A stretch of 64,000 nt of DNA from Pisaster brevispinus (taxonomy: Eukaryota > Echinodermata > Asteroidea > Forcipulatida > Asteriidae): the NCBI GenBank assembly GCA_023634235.1, contig JAMKCF010000013.1, forward strand, positions 17,981,705-18,045,704, read 5' to 3'. Position numbers and translations under genes: made by a program. The notes beneath the pieces were generated by a model. That model did not search any database. It was not told where the DNA came from and saw nothing but the letters and a program-made list of their open reading frames with translations. This document shows positions 11,501 through 24,300 of this stretch, piece after piece; position 1 is the first letter of the stretch, and each line of letters opens with the position of its first letter.

Positions 11501-14500
11501 AAATAAGGGACCGGTTACTCACCTCCAATGCAACAATGAAAGAGGGCCAAGTGATGACGATGTACCTATCCGGACAGAATGCCACGCTTACTCGTGTGTT
11601 TGCACAACAACAAGACAAGGTAGAATTAGTGTAATGTTTGGGGTGGGGGGGGGGGGGGGGTGGGGGTAATTCATTACATCGATGTTTTTTTGGAAGTTGA
11701 GTATCAGAATACCCGGTACTTGGGTGCTATAGTACTACTCGATGCCCAAGTCCTCGTATTCGAACACTATACTCGGCCACCCTGGTACTCGTCAGTACTT
11801 GATTCCGACTGAAAAGTTCTTGACAACAACACTGGCGGCAGCAGACTTACTAAGTAGACCCACTAACAAAATGTTCTTAAAATATGCGCATGCTGAGAAC
11901 TACGTGAACAATGGAAAAGCACCTGGTAAGTCTGCTGCCATCTAGCGTTCCAATTCTCCTATTTGATCGTGCTACCTTTACCAACCAACTTTGGTTTTGG
12001 TTCATATTGATGTGAATAAATTTAAGAAGGCATTACTTACTTTCTCATTGATGCAGGTATCACCTTTTGAAGGGAAAAATTTTAAGAAATGCAGTGTTGT
12101 CGGAAACAGTGGTATACTTGTCAATAGTATGTGCGGCTTCGCAGTCGATGATGCGGAGTTCGTCTTCAGGTCAGTATGACGTCATTCCACTAACTTCCAA
12201 AACGACAAGTCTTCCACAAGGGAAGGAGCACGGGATTACCTTTTCCCGCCTAATTTATAAACAATTCAACAATAAATTTCCCGCTAGTTGTTTCAATTTT
12301 CAAGTGGTTGCCTATAGAAAGACTTGACTTGAAGATCAACATTAATTTTGAGATGTGTCGCTTTATTTCATTGCAACAGAATACATTCATGATAATTGTC
12401 ACTGATAATCAATGCCGACTTTACCAGGCTAAATCAATGGACATGCGTACATTTTTTGCCGCCTTGTCTTTGATCAAGTTCACACCCCCCTTTTATAACA
12501 CGTGATGTCACGAGTGACCTCATTCGTAGTTGTCTCATAATGCCATTTAAATTAAAGTTTTTATTTTTTTACGATTTCAGGATAAATCTTCCAGAAATGG
12601 ATTCTTACGTCACCGATGTTGGCTTTAAGACGGACTTTACAACCCTGAACCCAAGTATTTTCAAAAGAAAGTGAGTAGTATCCATCCTCGTTCCCGGGGG
12701 GGGGTCGATCTCGCTGCCCATGGTAGCGAGGCTGAGTAGTATCTTTATGTTCCGTGATCCATGGGAACAAATCGCAAACTGTTATGGTTCGGCCATCTTG
12801 CGTTTTCCTCCACGTCCAACCCAGAACAATAGTCTGGTCCCGGTGACATAACGAGGGTTGTAACACTATGGTTGCATTCTGAAAGGGGTGGTCAGTCTGT
12901 GCCTTAATTGACGCCCAAACTTCTTTAAGGCTGGTTAGATGTTTTTGCCCATTACCTTTTCCCCGTGAAACCAACTCTAAAGACTAAATTTGTTTGTGTA
13001 ATTTTCTGCTACATTTGTGTGTTCGTACATTTTTGCAGTAGTGTATGTATTTTGATGTAAATTTGATTGAATATTTATTGTTTGTATGTTGATGTAATTT
13101 TTAATGGATTTTTCATTGTAATTTGCGGCTTTCTTGGATGGAGAGGGCGCACTAGAAATGTTTTAAATAATTATTAGTCCGGCTCTTAATCTAAGGTCGT
13201 GTCCGAATGAGCGGCTGCAGCTTGATCTCCACGTTAAAATGCCTTGACGCGTAGGAGCTAGACCATTACAGCATCCTCAGTATAAAACAGCTACAGCCGT
13301 AGTCACAGCCTCTAGCAATTTGGATATCAAACTTGTAGCGGTATCAATCGTTCTCAGAGATGCTGTCAACTTCGGTCAAGTGGTGAAACGTAACAACAAC
13401 ACGCAATAAAGCGTCTCACAGTTCCAATAGAAATATTCACACATTTTACGAAACCTAACGGTTGTAAGAATGGAATATGTTTAATACATAATAAATATAG
13501 ATATAGGCCTGTAGTTGTTTATTGTTACCCTTTTTTGTTAACCTTTTTCCCAGGTATAATTATTTTGGAAGTCAACAGCTGACTGATAAGTTCAATTCCG
13601 ACATGGCACAGTTCCAGGGCATCTTAATGTTACCGTGTTTCAGTGATGAGGCGTGGATGCCAATCTGCTCTCGTGCCTTACAACGCCTTACACCCAAGCA
13701 ATACCTGAAAGTCGCCTTCGGAGACCCGCAGCAGTTCTCACTAATCAGAGACTACTGGGTTACCAAGGGGCTTTCCAAGTATCCGTCCACTGGTAAGTTC
13801 TTGACAAAACTGTTACTGAGCACGCTTGAAGATATCCGTAACAAACAACGCACAATAATGATAGCTGTAACATACACGGAGTCTGCAATCAGACAGGATT
13901 CAGACTTATTTTATTCAAGTTCTAATGTGTTTTGTTTGTCAGTGGGCATTTGAATACAACCCTCCTCTTGGCATCTGAACATGCCCCGAAATTAGTTTGC
14001 TCCTAAATACATTTCATTACATGTACTTTTTGTCCTTGATTGCCTTAGATTTAAATGTATACGTGTTCTATATTTGGTTACTTTTCTTTAATTTTCTCGA
14101 ACATGAAAATAATTATCAAACTGAGTTGAACACACAAGCCAATAACTCAAAGAAAACCTGCTCACACTCGACTGAAAAATAGTTTTATTATACGTTCATA
14201 ATTTTTGCACACCGTTTAAAGTTTGTGTCTCTTTGCAAGTAACGTTACAGGAGAGGTTAATATAGATATATCTCCTACCAACCAGTACCGTGGTAAACCA
14301 GGAGGAATTGTCTCTGTTGACATAGATCACGCCTAGCGCATGATTTGACCGTCCAATAAGAAGTGTTTTAATGGAAATAGGCTGTTCTTCCAGGGCGAGA
14401 AGCCACCCAACTTGGCAACTTGCAGCTTGATCAAAAAGATATTAAAAATAGCTGTTCACTGACAATTAACCCGTGCATTTCTCCTTATAATTTTATTAAA

Positions 14501-15120
14501 CGCACCTGGTAATAATTCATATTATTAAAATATGCAATAATTTTAATACAACAACCAATAAAGAAAGTCACAATTAAACTTGACCCCAGCGAGACATTCA
14601 CGACCAATGTGAACCCCGTAATGTGCCCTTGCCACCTACGTGTCAATCCGAATCTTGACTTTAATTGATTTTCAATGAATTAACAAAAATCAAATAAAAT
14701 AAAATGAGTAAAGATTAGAATTGCATAAAATCAGTTCCTTGACATATTTTGTATTGGTTATTTTTTGAAGGGTTATACCTTGCCACCGCCGCCATTGCCC
14801 TCTGCGACGAGGTCCATTTGTACGGGTTTTGGCCCTTCTTGGAGTCCGGCCTGCCCCACGTGACCACGCACCCAGTCAAGTACCACTACTTCGACAACAC
14901 CCACATGGTGCGAACTCACGACATGCACGCTGAGTTTGACCAGTTGACCAGACTACACCAAGATGGCGTCCTACGGATACATATCCAGAACTGTGAGGAT
15001 GCTAAAAATGCGGAGCGACAAGGCGTTTCTGAAAACGTCGCCTCAAATATTAAAAACACTCAATCTGGGAAGACAACTCCAGCACCGAGATTAGATCTGG
15101 AGAAGATGTGGGGAGATTGA
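8591..15120 (+). CDS. Gene A: alpha-2,8-sialyltransferase-like (ST8Sia, GT29), 8 coding exons, 451 aa
   Basis: Predicted Golgi type II enzyme that transfers sialic acid from CMP-sialic acid to glycans; alpha-2,8 linkage is inferred from family resemblance. Exons: 8591-8697, 9898-10080, 10926-11054, 11475-11619, 12057-12169, 12581-12670, 13554-13792 and 14771-15120. All junctions are GT-AG and phase-compatible, giving 1356 nt. Residues 1-12 are basic and about 13-30 form the membrane anchor; a stem runs to about 188. Motif L starts at C200 ([10 protein letters not shown]) and includes DVGFKTD and LNPS. Motif S ends with YW..KGLSKYPSTG at 336. Next come HLYGFWPF (351-358), YHYFDN (373-378, motif III) and H385-(X4)-E390 (motif VS). 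N-glycosylation sequons include N158-A-T and N173-A-T. A 60-residue tail follows motif VS. Exon 2 (183 nt) has no obvious partner in genes B-E. The ATG context (GCATGG) follows a splice acceptor. It is convergent with gene B. Confidence 0.88.
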
Positions 15121-15520
15121 TGAACTGCGCATGACTGTGTTTTAGAACCCTCTTACATCCAATTCATTGCCAAGCATCATTGTGGCCTTTTCGTTGATAC
15201 GACAACTCTTTCTAAAGAAAAATGATCTGAAATCTTTGTTTGAGATTTCTAACAAGAAAAGCGACATGAAACAGCCGTGAGTTAAAACCAGACGAGTATA
15301 CACACGCGGTAAACATATGTCTACGTCAGCCATGCCGTATCCGAAATAACAGCTACGGCTACGGCTACGCCTACGACTCGTCTTTCCCTTACCGTTGTCC
15401 CCCTTACTTTTTTTTACAGTATTTAGCTTTCTGCCCCCCCCCTATCTCTCTTCATTTCTTTCCACTAAACTTGACTGCGTCTGATACACTATTATACCTG
15501 TGTATGTGTGTTGTCATTTA

Positions 15521-15559
15521 GCCTTCGAGAAAGACTCTGCTGGGGTCGAAACGTCAGGC
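15521..15559 (+). ncRNA. Degenerate hammerhead-ribozyme-like motif (Penelope-type 3' end)
   Basis: The 39-nt layout matches the better copy at 45513-45551 segment by segment. It has outer stem GCCT/AGGC, an inner stem GACTC/GGGTC with a 5-nt loop, then GAAA, then C-G-TC before the outer stem's 3' arm. The GAAACGTC string is the usual hammerhead 3' core plus cleavage triplet. The 5' core is TCGAGAA rather than CTGANGA, so activity is unlikely. Confidence 0.45.
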
Positions 15560-15704
15560 CACTAACCATTGTTTGCATTTGAACCGTAGGTTCTTTTGGT
15601 TGGTAAGCAGCTGGTTGGTAAACAGCTAACGCTTCTTATTCTTCTTTCATAGGTTTCACTTTCGGTTGGACAAATTATTCAGTGGCCTTAGCCTTCGTTT
15701 CTCT

Positions 15705-15710
15705 AATAAA
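15705..15710 (+). terminator. Candidate polyadenylation signal for gene A
   Basis: An AATAAA hexamer lies about 590 bp past the stop of gene A. The hammerhead-like element at 15521-15559 lies between, so the true 3' end is uncertain. Confidence 0.25.
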
Positions 15711-16083
15711 ATATTGCTATTTTAGTGGTCTTGGTTGTAGTGAAACGCTCAGAAAATAATCCGGAGAGTGAATGTAAAAGAACAGATAAAAATGAAAATA
15801 ACAAAACCAACTCTTAATAGACCTTATCATTGATCTCTATTATAATTAGAAATCAATGGACCGTATGCAATGACGTCATCACGCCGCCATCTTGAGCCTT
15901 GTAAATAATAAAATGATATTGCTAGGAGTTGGTTGGCCGCTCAGTTTTTATTTAGCAAAAAAAAAAAAACTGTTTCCAGATATCCAACATTACATGCAGC
16001 TGATTATACAATCAGATTGAAATTTATTTTGACGGTCTAACCGTAATTAATATTGTTTTTAAATTATAATGTTAATCATCTAA

Positions 16084-16676
16084 TCTATATACTAACTTAA
16101 GTAACGTGTCTGTTTGTGTATAAAAAACTCCCAGGTGCCTGTATAGATCGGGCTGCAAATTTTCGTACGGCCTTTTTTCGGTCCGGCGATCATACTAAAG
16201 GGGGTTTACGATTTTTTTATTTTCTTCGTATTTCAAAATTTGATTTATTTAATTTTTATTTTTTTGAAAGAGGATGAACGAACGCAAGGTATGAAAGCGC
16301 GGCTGATGATTTACGAAAACATGCGCAACGAAAACAACGTTGACGTGCGGCACGAATCAAGTGCGGCACCAAAACCTAGCCCGCAACCCACCCGCAAACC
16401 CGGCCGCTCTCCCATTTGGGTCAAGTTCGCACACGGACCATTCATTATGCATAAATTATTACGCCGATTTTAAATGGTACAACATCTGGGCCCAATTTCA
16501 TTATTTCCTGCCAACACGTCTGCGTGTGTATCTCTCTGTGTACTATAGAAAATACAACATTTCCATTATTATTTTTATTTTCTGAATCGATCAAACAATT
16601 ACCTCGACCAATCACCACAGGAAACTAACAGCCTCGCGAAAGGCCGCCGAAGGCGGCCTTTTCGCGATATTTCTAA
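16084..16676 (+). mobile_element. Non-autonomous Helitron-like element
   Basis: The element starts TCTATATACTAAC, directly preceded by A. It ends CTAA, directly followed by T, as expected of Helitron insertion between A and T with no target duplication. About 5 nt before the end is a strong GC-rich hairpin (16635-16667) with arms GGCCGCC/GGCGGCC extended by TCGCGAAA/TTTTCGCGA. It is about 593 bp long and has no Rep/helicase. A 77-codon frame inside (16240-16473) has no recognised domain. The middle is GC-richer than its surroundings. Confidence 0.6.
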
Positions 16677-18984
16677 TTTTAATAATAAAAAAATTGAATT
16701 TGTGATAGATTAATAAAGAATTGAAGTATGTAATTATTGTATATACCTTTCTTTGTAGTAAATACATGTTTGGGTCTATGAATTCCTTCCGTGAAATACT
16801 AATTCTTGAAGCTGTGCACTTCCTTAAATTGCGTTAGGGACATGTCACATGAAACAATGGGTAATTACAATATGTAGAAATCAAATCTTGGTGTTGCTTG
16901 ATACCCCCGATACCAGAGACTACGAACACAATCTTGTATTTATACAGGTAACAACATGCACGCGAAGGAATATGCAGGGTCCGTCCACCTTTTCACTCGA
17001 ATTCGGCACCTTCGGAGAAGGGTACGAAATGTCAAAGGTCTGAAACGCAGCCAGCCCATTGTATCCTTTTACTTTTGCAAAGTTAGTGACATCTTTGACC
17101 ATTCCACTGCCACCATTTTTGTCAGACGTATATTTGTCAAGAACAGCAATCTTCATGGATGATTGTGATTTTAAGTTCCAGCAGCTATAAAAAACAACAA
17201 CTTAATATCACTTGTAGGTTCTTCTCAGAACCGCTGCTGATTCCAAAAACAAATGTTTGTCACCCGTGAAACAGAACGTTTGAAAAGTTACAGAGTAGGT
17301 TTAAAGGGACACGCTGCTTTCGGATTGTTCGCTTTGGGCTATGAAAAGCGTTTGTTTGGAAATTAATTATGGTTGGAAAGATGATTTAAACTTAGAATTA
17401 TTATACTGCTTCGCACGTAGGCTACATCCCTCAAAACTGTGTGGTTTTCCTTTTACTTCGCGTCAGTTTGACCCCCTCCTAGGTCATTTTGTCACATAGC
17501 CTATTCCTGGTCACACTGACCCAGAAATGGAGGGTTAGGCCCTGGGACCCGAAGTCTCACCGCTTCGAATTAGTTATTCCTCGCACGATCAAGCTGTATC
17601 ACTTTTATTTCAATGGAAGTCGCCCATCACAAGGCACAAAGGCCACTCCAGGTGCGGGCTTAACAAAGGAGTTAGAAAAAGAAAGCTTTGAGAATAAAGT
17701 TAGAAGAAACCCATTCACATTGTGCTTGAACTGGGATAAATTAGTCAGCAGGGAAACAGGATGCAGATAAGGAATTCCAAAAGTGAAGCATTGCATACTT
17801 GTTGAATACATCTTGGAATTGCATTTGAAAACACTGACTGTATGGGAATGTGACTTGACAGAGAGGCATGTAATGCGTCCAAAGGGGTGGTCGAGAGAGA
17901 CAACAAGTGGACCATTGTAGCCCATCCCGTGATATTATTTATAGGAGAGGCACAATGTGAGAGGGGTTCTAATGTGGCTGATACCACTCATGGAGCACCA
18001 AGTCAACAATTCGCCGCTGTATTTTCAGATGGATAGGTGACAGGCTAGGACACCAGACCAGATGTGACACCACTACTCCATCATGGCAGAATGGTGGAAG
18101 GTATTGCACCGTACACGGTACAGGCAGGCCATCTTAGCAATACCACGAGAGTTTATTAGTGATGTCAAGACAGACTAACTGGGTGTCACTAAACATCTGT
18201 AAGGTTGTAGAATTCATGGACAAGGTTGGTCGATTCAACTGTTTTAGTCAACTAGGTAGGCTGTTAATAGTAACAGTTTGGGTGATACTAAAGTTTATGA
18301 TAATGAAGACCTGGTTCATAATTGCATTATATAGCTATTTTCCAATACTCCAATGGTGCAGCCAGTGTCCTGGGTAATTTTTTATGTTTGTGTCCCCTCA
18401 CACACACAGCGGTCCGACCGGACGGCATGGGTAGGGGATTATGTCCGATGGAGCGACTTTTGTCCGCGAGGGAATTTTGAAATACGCAAATCGCATGCGG
18501 AGACATAATTATTCATAGTTATACAGGGGACACACTCCCGTGTGGAATAACCTAGGAGGCGACGTGTATTCCTAGGAAAGTCTCAAAGGACACAATTTCC
18601 TTTAAAAAAATACTACACAATTCAGGCAATTCAGTCCTGGACAGAAAATTTCCTGCCAAACTTTTTAATTAGTAACCACTTGTGGATCCGGCACACAATA
18701 TTATGTTTGTTTTCTGCGTTTTTTACATGTGTGCTTTAATTCGATTTGTGATATTATTGTAACTTTGTGATGAGAAATGAAGTGATGAACAGAATAATAA
18801 ATAAATGTAATGCAAGCAGGCCGTAATTATGAAAACATTGATCGTACATGCAGCCGAATCTTCCAGGTGTTTATTCGTAGAGTTTTTAGCCCGATACAGT
18901 GCTGAGCAACATTATCATCTCGTTATTAATTGGAATGTTTTAGTTTTGACGTGAGGTTCACATTATCCTATCTGTAGTTAAACA

Positions 18985-19500
18985 ACATTTATTTATTTAT
19001 TAAAACATATGTATACAGGATACAAAAATCAGCTCAGAGGCTGTTTCACATCATGGTCCTGTTAAAAAATAAACAAGCAACAAAACTAGCAATATATAAA
19101 AATTATGGGAAATACCCAAGTGGAATTATATGGAAAGCTAAAAAAACAAAAAACAATATACGAACTATAAACAAAACAGAACAAACTACTTAAAATACAC
19201 CTTCTTATACATGTTTTTAAAGCTATCAGTAGAGGAGGCAATCTGGACATGAGTAGGTATTTGATTCCAAACAGTAGCCCCAGCATAACAGAGGGATTGT
19301 TTATAGCATTCAACATTTGGCTTAGGAACAACAACATTTAGAGAATCGGCGTTCCTTGTATTGAAGCCGTGCCTATCAAAATACATTTCAATGTTGTCGC
19401 AAAGACGATCAGGTACCGGTATTCCTGTTTGGTTTTGAAATTCTAATTGTTTTATGGGTTGATAATTATTATTATTAAAATGAGAGCGAAGTAACAGAAT
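18985..19500 (-). mobile_element. 3' fragment of a non-LTR retrotransposon (LINE), reverse-transcriptase C-terminal tail
   Basis: The minus-strand frame from about 19440 to a stop at 19186 contains the pattern P..L......, then FNTRNAD, then a Lys-Pro-x-x region, CYAGATVWNQIPTHVQ and SFKNMYKK. This is the typical C-terminal signature of LINE reverse transcriptases (N.R.A ... Y.GA..WN.LP ... FK..YK). It is 5'-truncated. The low-complexity TTTATT run near 18985 (AAT-rich in element sense) marks the probable 3' tail. The family (CR1-, RTE- or Jockey-like) cannot be settled from this much. Confidence 0.75.
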
Positions 19501-20619
19501 TTACTCTATTAATATGCTGCTTCTTACATATATAGGTGACCTGAATCATCCAGCAGTAGCCTCCACTTTGTGTTACTCCACACCAAATTGTTGGGTTTTA
19601 GATACAGATTGGAATGCCTGATGACCCAGTGCCAAGCATCGTTAGGACCCTTTACATCACTTCAGGATATCGACGGATTTGGGAGGTAAGTCTTTATGTG
19701 ATCTCGACATTTGATCTTGAATCTCTAATGGAATTAAAGATACTTCTCTATCATGTACTACACCATGCTTTTATGTGGACAGAGTAAACGTGACCACGCC
19801 ACCTGCCTCAAGTGCGCACTAACGGGAAACTTTACTCATAAAATGGCGCGACTGAAATTATTGTGATGATGACGTCACGTGACTTGTGTCAATAGGGCTT
19901 TTATAACCTTACTACGCAAACAAGAGAGAGAAAACAAGAAAAAAGACTGTGTAAAAACCGGGGAGTGGGAGAGTGGGACGGGGACGGGGGGGGGGGGGGA
20001 GGAGGAAAGGAGAAATGCAAACAGTCCACAGTCTATAACCATTCGAAATGTATGCCTAACTGGCTAAACAGTAAGTGAACATTGCAGGGGACGAGGTTGC
20101 TGAAACCAGCGTCTTAGATGCCGTCTTAGAAACCAACGTCTACAAGATGCGAATGAATAAAGCACTTGTACCTCATAAGTGCTTGCTACACAACGATTAC
20201 ATGGCAAGACGTGATTACATAATGATTTCATGGCTTCAGCCATTCGTGTTCAAAAGTCACGCATCAAATAGTTGGGCACCCTGATTAAGTATTTACAATT
20301 CTTACGTGCCTATGCCACACACACACAAAATAGAACTTTTTAAAAAATATTGAAAGTTAAGCTGATTTGATGAGTATTCAAGATTTAAAAATCGTTCACA
20401 AAGTTTCAGGAAGCAGCATAATTATACCAATTCGACGAGAACACTACACAATAACAAACCAGCCACTAACCTGATTACTGCAAGGCAGTACTTGGTAACC
20501 TGGTTATGCCTTGAGGCGCACTAATCATTAAATATGGCCAGTTTCATATTGCTCTTTCAAACAGAAAAATATTACTTTAAAAAGATTGTTGCAAAAAAGC
20601 GGTGACGTTCATATCTCCC

Positions 20620-20757
20620 TGTCGTTGACGATTGGTCAAGAGCACCGGACTCAAGCTCTGACTTTTCTGATCAGCAGAGTGTGGGTTCAAGTCCCAGTCT
20701 TGACACAATATACTTTAGCATAATTGCTTCGTCCTTCGGATGGATTATAAGCCAGCA
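20620..20757 (+). mobile_element. tRNA-derived SINE, class II (Leu-like) head
   Basis: The head (20620-20706) retains GTCGTTGAC..., a CGGACTCAAG anticodon arm, a variable arm, the box B string GGTTCAAGTCC and a closing CTTGACAC. It aligns by eye with the much better preserved head at 62836-62921. A tail follows with TTGCTTCGTCCTTCGGATGG and TATAAGCC, also recognisable at 27455. Diverged, not a functional tRNA. Confidence 0.7.
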
Positions 20758-21344
20758 TTTTCAGATCTTAAAAATTACTTCAAATTGACTGTCCCCGCAC
20801 CAATCAGTCGTTGAGTCAACGGTCCGTCAATCCTGCTCCGGGACTGTATTCAAAATCCATCCCACAAACCTAGCCGTGCCCCCCACCCCCCCCCCCCCCG
20901 CTTTATTTAACCTATGTGTAACTAATGTTCTCCTTTGTATTTATGCACCCCGGTCAATAATTTTGGCATCTACCGGTGCGGCGCTTTTCAAGATTTCACT
21001 AATAAAAATATTGTTTTCGCTGGTAATGGTTTTATGCCACTCGATTTGCGCAAACCTGTGTGATGCATTTTGCATTCGGCAGACACTGGAAACAATAGTC
21101 CATAACTGCTTTTGATAGTTATTGTATTACATGTAAATACAAACAGCTATTGACGTCATCCCGCCAACATCTTGGGTGTAAAACGATTTTGACAAAATTA
21201 ATTAAACATACGATTGCAAGCTTTGGAACGCGCGGTTTACATGATTGGCCAATGAATAACCGTCTTTCATCTCTGCTTGAGGGCGCCCTTCTGCAGTGAC
21301 GTCGTGTAGAGAGACATTCAAAAGAAACCGCAGTTAAAGGACGC

Positions 21345-24300
21345 TTAACCGCCGCAGTCCCTGATATGCAACTTAAGGAGTCCCAGAACGTGCATCTGAA
21401 GCAACACCGAAAACTCATCGTACATCGAATGAGCCGTACTTGACCCGATTTTGTCGAAGTAGTGATACTTGACTTTCCTCATCGTGTTTGTCCCAGTGTC
21501 CGTCACTCTGTCTGGCACCCTGTAGGGGAAGGGCCAGAAGCCGTAGAGGTGTGTCTCTTCGCACATCGTCAGTGCCAGGTTAGTCAGGTAGAAACCTTAA
21601 AATCAAATAAGATTCGGTTCTCATTAGTAATCTTTTTGTGAAGTGAAGTTCGTTCTTTTACTTTTAAGTAAGATGTGTTTACGGTCTTCAAACTGCAGTC
21701 GTGTAACACTTTGACGGGTTTTAATTACTGTCTAGACTTGATCTTACTTTATCGCTTTCCAAAAACAACCATAGATTCAAATAAGGACATTGTAAAGTTC
21801 AGAACTGGGCTAACAATCACCCCCCCCCCCCCCGCCCCAGGCTCACTAGGAGAAAAGCAAGATTACACTTTACAAATAAAACAACAAGCAAATGAATAAA
21901 AACTATCAAATCCAGAACAACTTTCACCTGTTGTCAAGAACTCCGTCATATTTCTCTTTTTCCAGAAGTCGATTACTGCTAGATAATGTAATGGGTTGGC
22001 AATGGATGCCTCAGGATTTCGGACACCGTAGTTGTCAAGGGTGTGTTTTGCTTTTAAGCATAGACCAATCATGGCGGTGGATGCCACGCACGGCAGCCAA
22101 AGGACACCGTAGTAATCACCGATGGCATTTACGAACGAAACGATAGCCTCTTTGGTCTTCAGGTTTTTAAATCTGTAATATTGGGGGAAAACACACAAAA
22201 CACAAAATTACACACATTAATTTTATTATAAAAAGCACTGCATTTTAGATATAGATGTCTTAGTTCGATTATTTATCTCCAGTTATGTCAAAATTTGGGG
22301 TGATTCGACCTTACGTCACCACATCCCGTGGCTGCCGCTTCCCAGGATGTATCGTAAACTTGGGCGTGATCCCTGGCTACACGGCAGCTAACGGTTGCAT
22401 GGCTTCTGACTGGCACCCCCGAACAAAGATATTGACTAATAGAGAGACCGCCAACATAGGGCTGGATAGCTCAGTTGGCAGAGCGCCGGTAAGTTAATCC
22501 GGAGGTCGTTGGTTCAAGTCCCGCTCCAGTCAATTTTTCTTTGTTCAAACCCAAATCATCTAAAATGTTAACACGTTACCTTCTTTGAGCAACACTTGGG
22601 TTCATCGTTGTTATGTTGGTTTTCCAACCAGCATCCGCCGCGTGAGGGCGTATTGGCGGGAGATTCGACCTGATGGGAAAAACGAACAAAAACAACAAAT
22701 TTTTGTTGTAATATTTAAAACTCTTGATCCACGGAATGTTATCTTTATCGGGGGCAATGTGTACCGTCTGAAATCTTCGCTGATTACGTTTATTCTTCGT
22801 TCTATTACATTTGTTTTTACTTTCCCAAATTATTGTGTAAAATGAAGTGGGTGATAATGCTTTTCTTTCGGGTTTTTTCCTCGTTTGTTTTACTTACTTA
22901 TCACTGTTTTATTTTTTGAATGACCTGAGTAGTGGAGTGTCTTTTAACTTTATTTAATTAATTTGCTACTCGGGGTACAAAACTCCATTGAAAGAAACAC
23001 TAAAGAGCGTGCAATTCCAGTGCAGGACTTTAGAGAGGCAGAAAGAGCCGAAACAAAAGCCGAGATTTCGTAAATTGCCGTACCTGATGACATAATCAGA
23101 TTGGTCAATCTCCTTTCCACATTTGCTGTTAGAAAGAATTCCACTATTGCCAACCACACTGCATCGTTTGAACCGTTTACCGGATAGCGGTGAAACCTGT
23201 AGTGACGAAAATGCAAATATTATTTGAAGACAAACAACAAAAGACAAAACAAATGAGCGCATACAATTACAGTGGAGTGGAGTGATCACACGTGATTTTC
23301 CAATACGTCGGTGTTTTTCTTTTTTTCTTCTGAACCGAAAGAAATTATCTTGACGAGTATTGTTTACAGAGACCCAGAATTGTCCTTTTTTAAAAGGATT
23401 TATTTGCAAGATTATTTTTAAAATAGTGGCGGGCAGTTCACCTTTTTTATATTGTCGGATTGTGACGGATTGACAAAACTTATCTACTCGCCCTCTTTCC
23501 CATTGACGACCAAGCTGCTGTATTACACATGCGCACATGTAAACATTCACAAAACGATTGACTTACGTCAGCACTAGTCTCTTATTCACATATTTGCCCT
23601 CAGGTCTACACTTTGTTTGTAGCATTTGCTCAAACATTACTCCCTAGTAAGTTTCAATAAAATTGCCCCACTGCGCTTTGGAGCACGCACTTACCGGTGG
23701 GACATCCTCTGCGATGAATTTTTTAGAGATATTGTAGAAGAACGTCTTTTTGTTGGGCCTGGTATTAGTGAATGAATACGGCAATCTATCTCCCACTCTC
23801 ACGTTGTGACGTGTCAACACAAACTCCTCCTGGAAGGTCGAGTTGGTGTGGTTCATTAGCTTCTTCCTTTCATATCAAAAAGAGATTTTTTAGATAGATG
23901 GGAGGTGAAATGGTATTCAACAAGGGGTGGGGCGCCACCATGCCACAGATTCCCCAACTATATATAGAGGGGCGAGGAGCCCGAACATCTGACGTCACAC
24001 TTCGAGCCCGTGAATAACGCCAGATACCAACCTTGAGCAACTGGCAGGATCCTGCCAGTTGCTTCGCATCCATTCACACATGGCGGAGATTCGTAGTCTA
24101 CACACACAATGTACACGAATTACATTGTTGAATACTACAACATTACATGCAAACATTATGTAGACGCGCGTGGGAGCAGACGATCGAAAATTTCCTGCTG
24201 ATGGTGTAGCTGACAAACACGCCACTTCAAAGCATACCAATTATAACACATATATTGAAAGTTACATCACTGCACGTTTATCCAATGAAATCATTGTATC

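Larger units (their letters stand above)
15121..21344. other. Intergenic between convergent genes A and B
   Basis: No host gene is recognised. It contains a hammerhead-like motif, a Helitron-like insertion, a LINE tail, a tRNA-derived SINE and several poly-G or poly-C runs (near 19988 and 20886), each listed separately where supportable. Segments near 17460-17570 share short blocks (CTGACCCAGAAAT, GGCCCT) with 29067-29190. Confidence 0.55.

Noticed and set aside
11742..11945. 67-codon frame first taken as an extra exon of gene A, with a good GTAAGT donor at 11926
   Set aside because: Its donor phase (1) does not fit the next exon at 12057 (phase 0). Exon 4 joins 12057 directly in frame, giving the expected stem-to-motif L spacing, so this is intron.
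22460..22531. Functional tRNA-Asn(GTT)
   Set aside because: Invariant T33 is A, a stem pair is mismatched in both anticodon and T arms, and the flanks look like a dispersed repeat.
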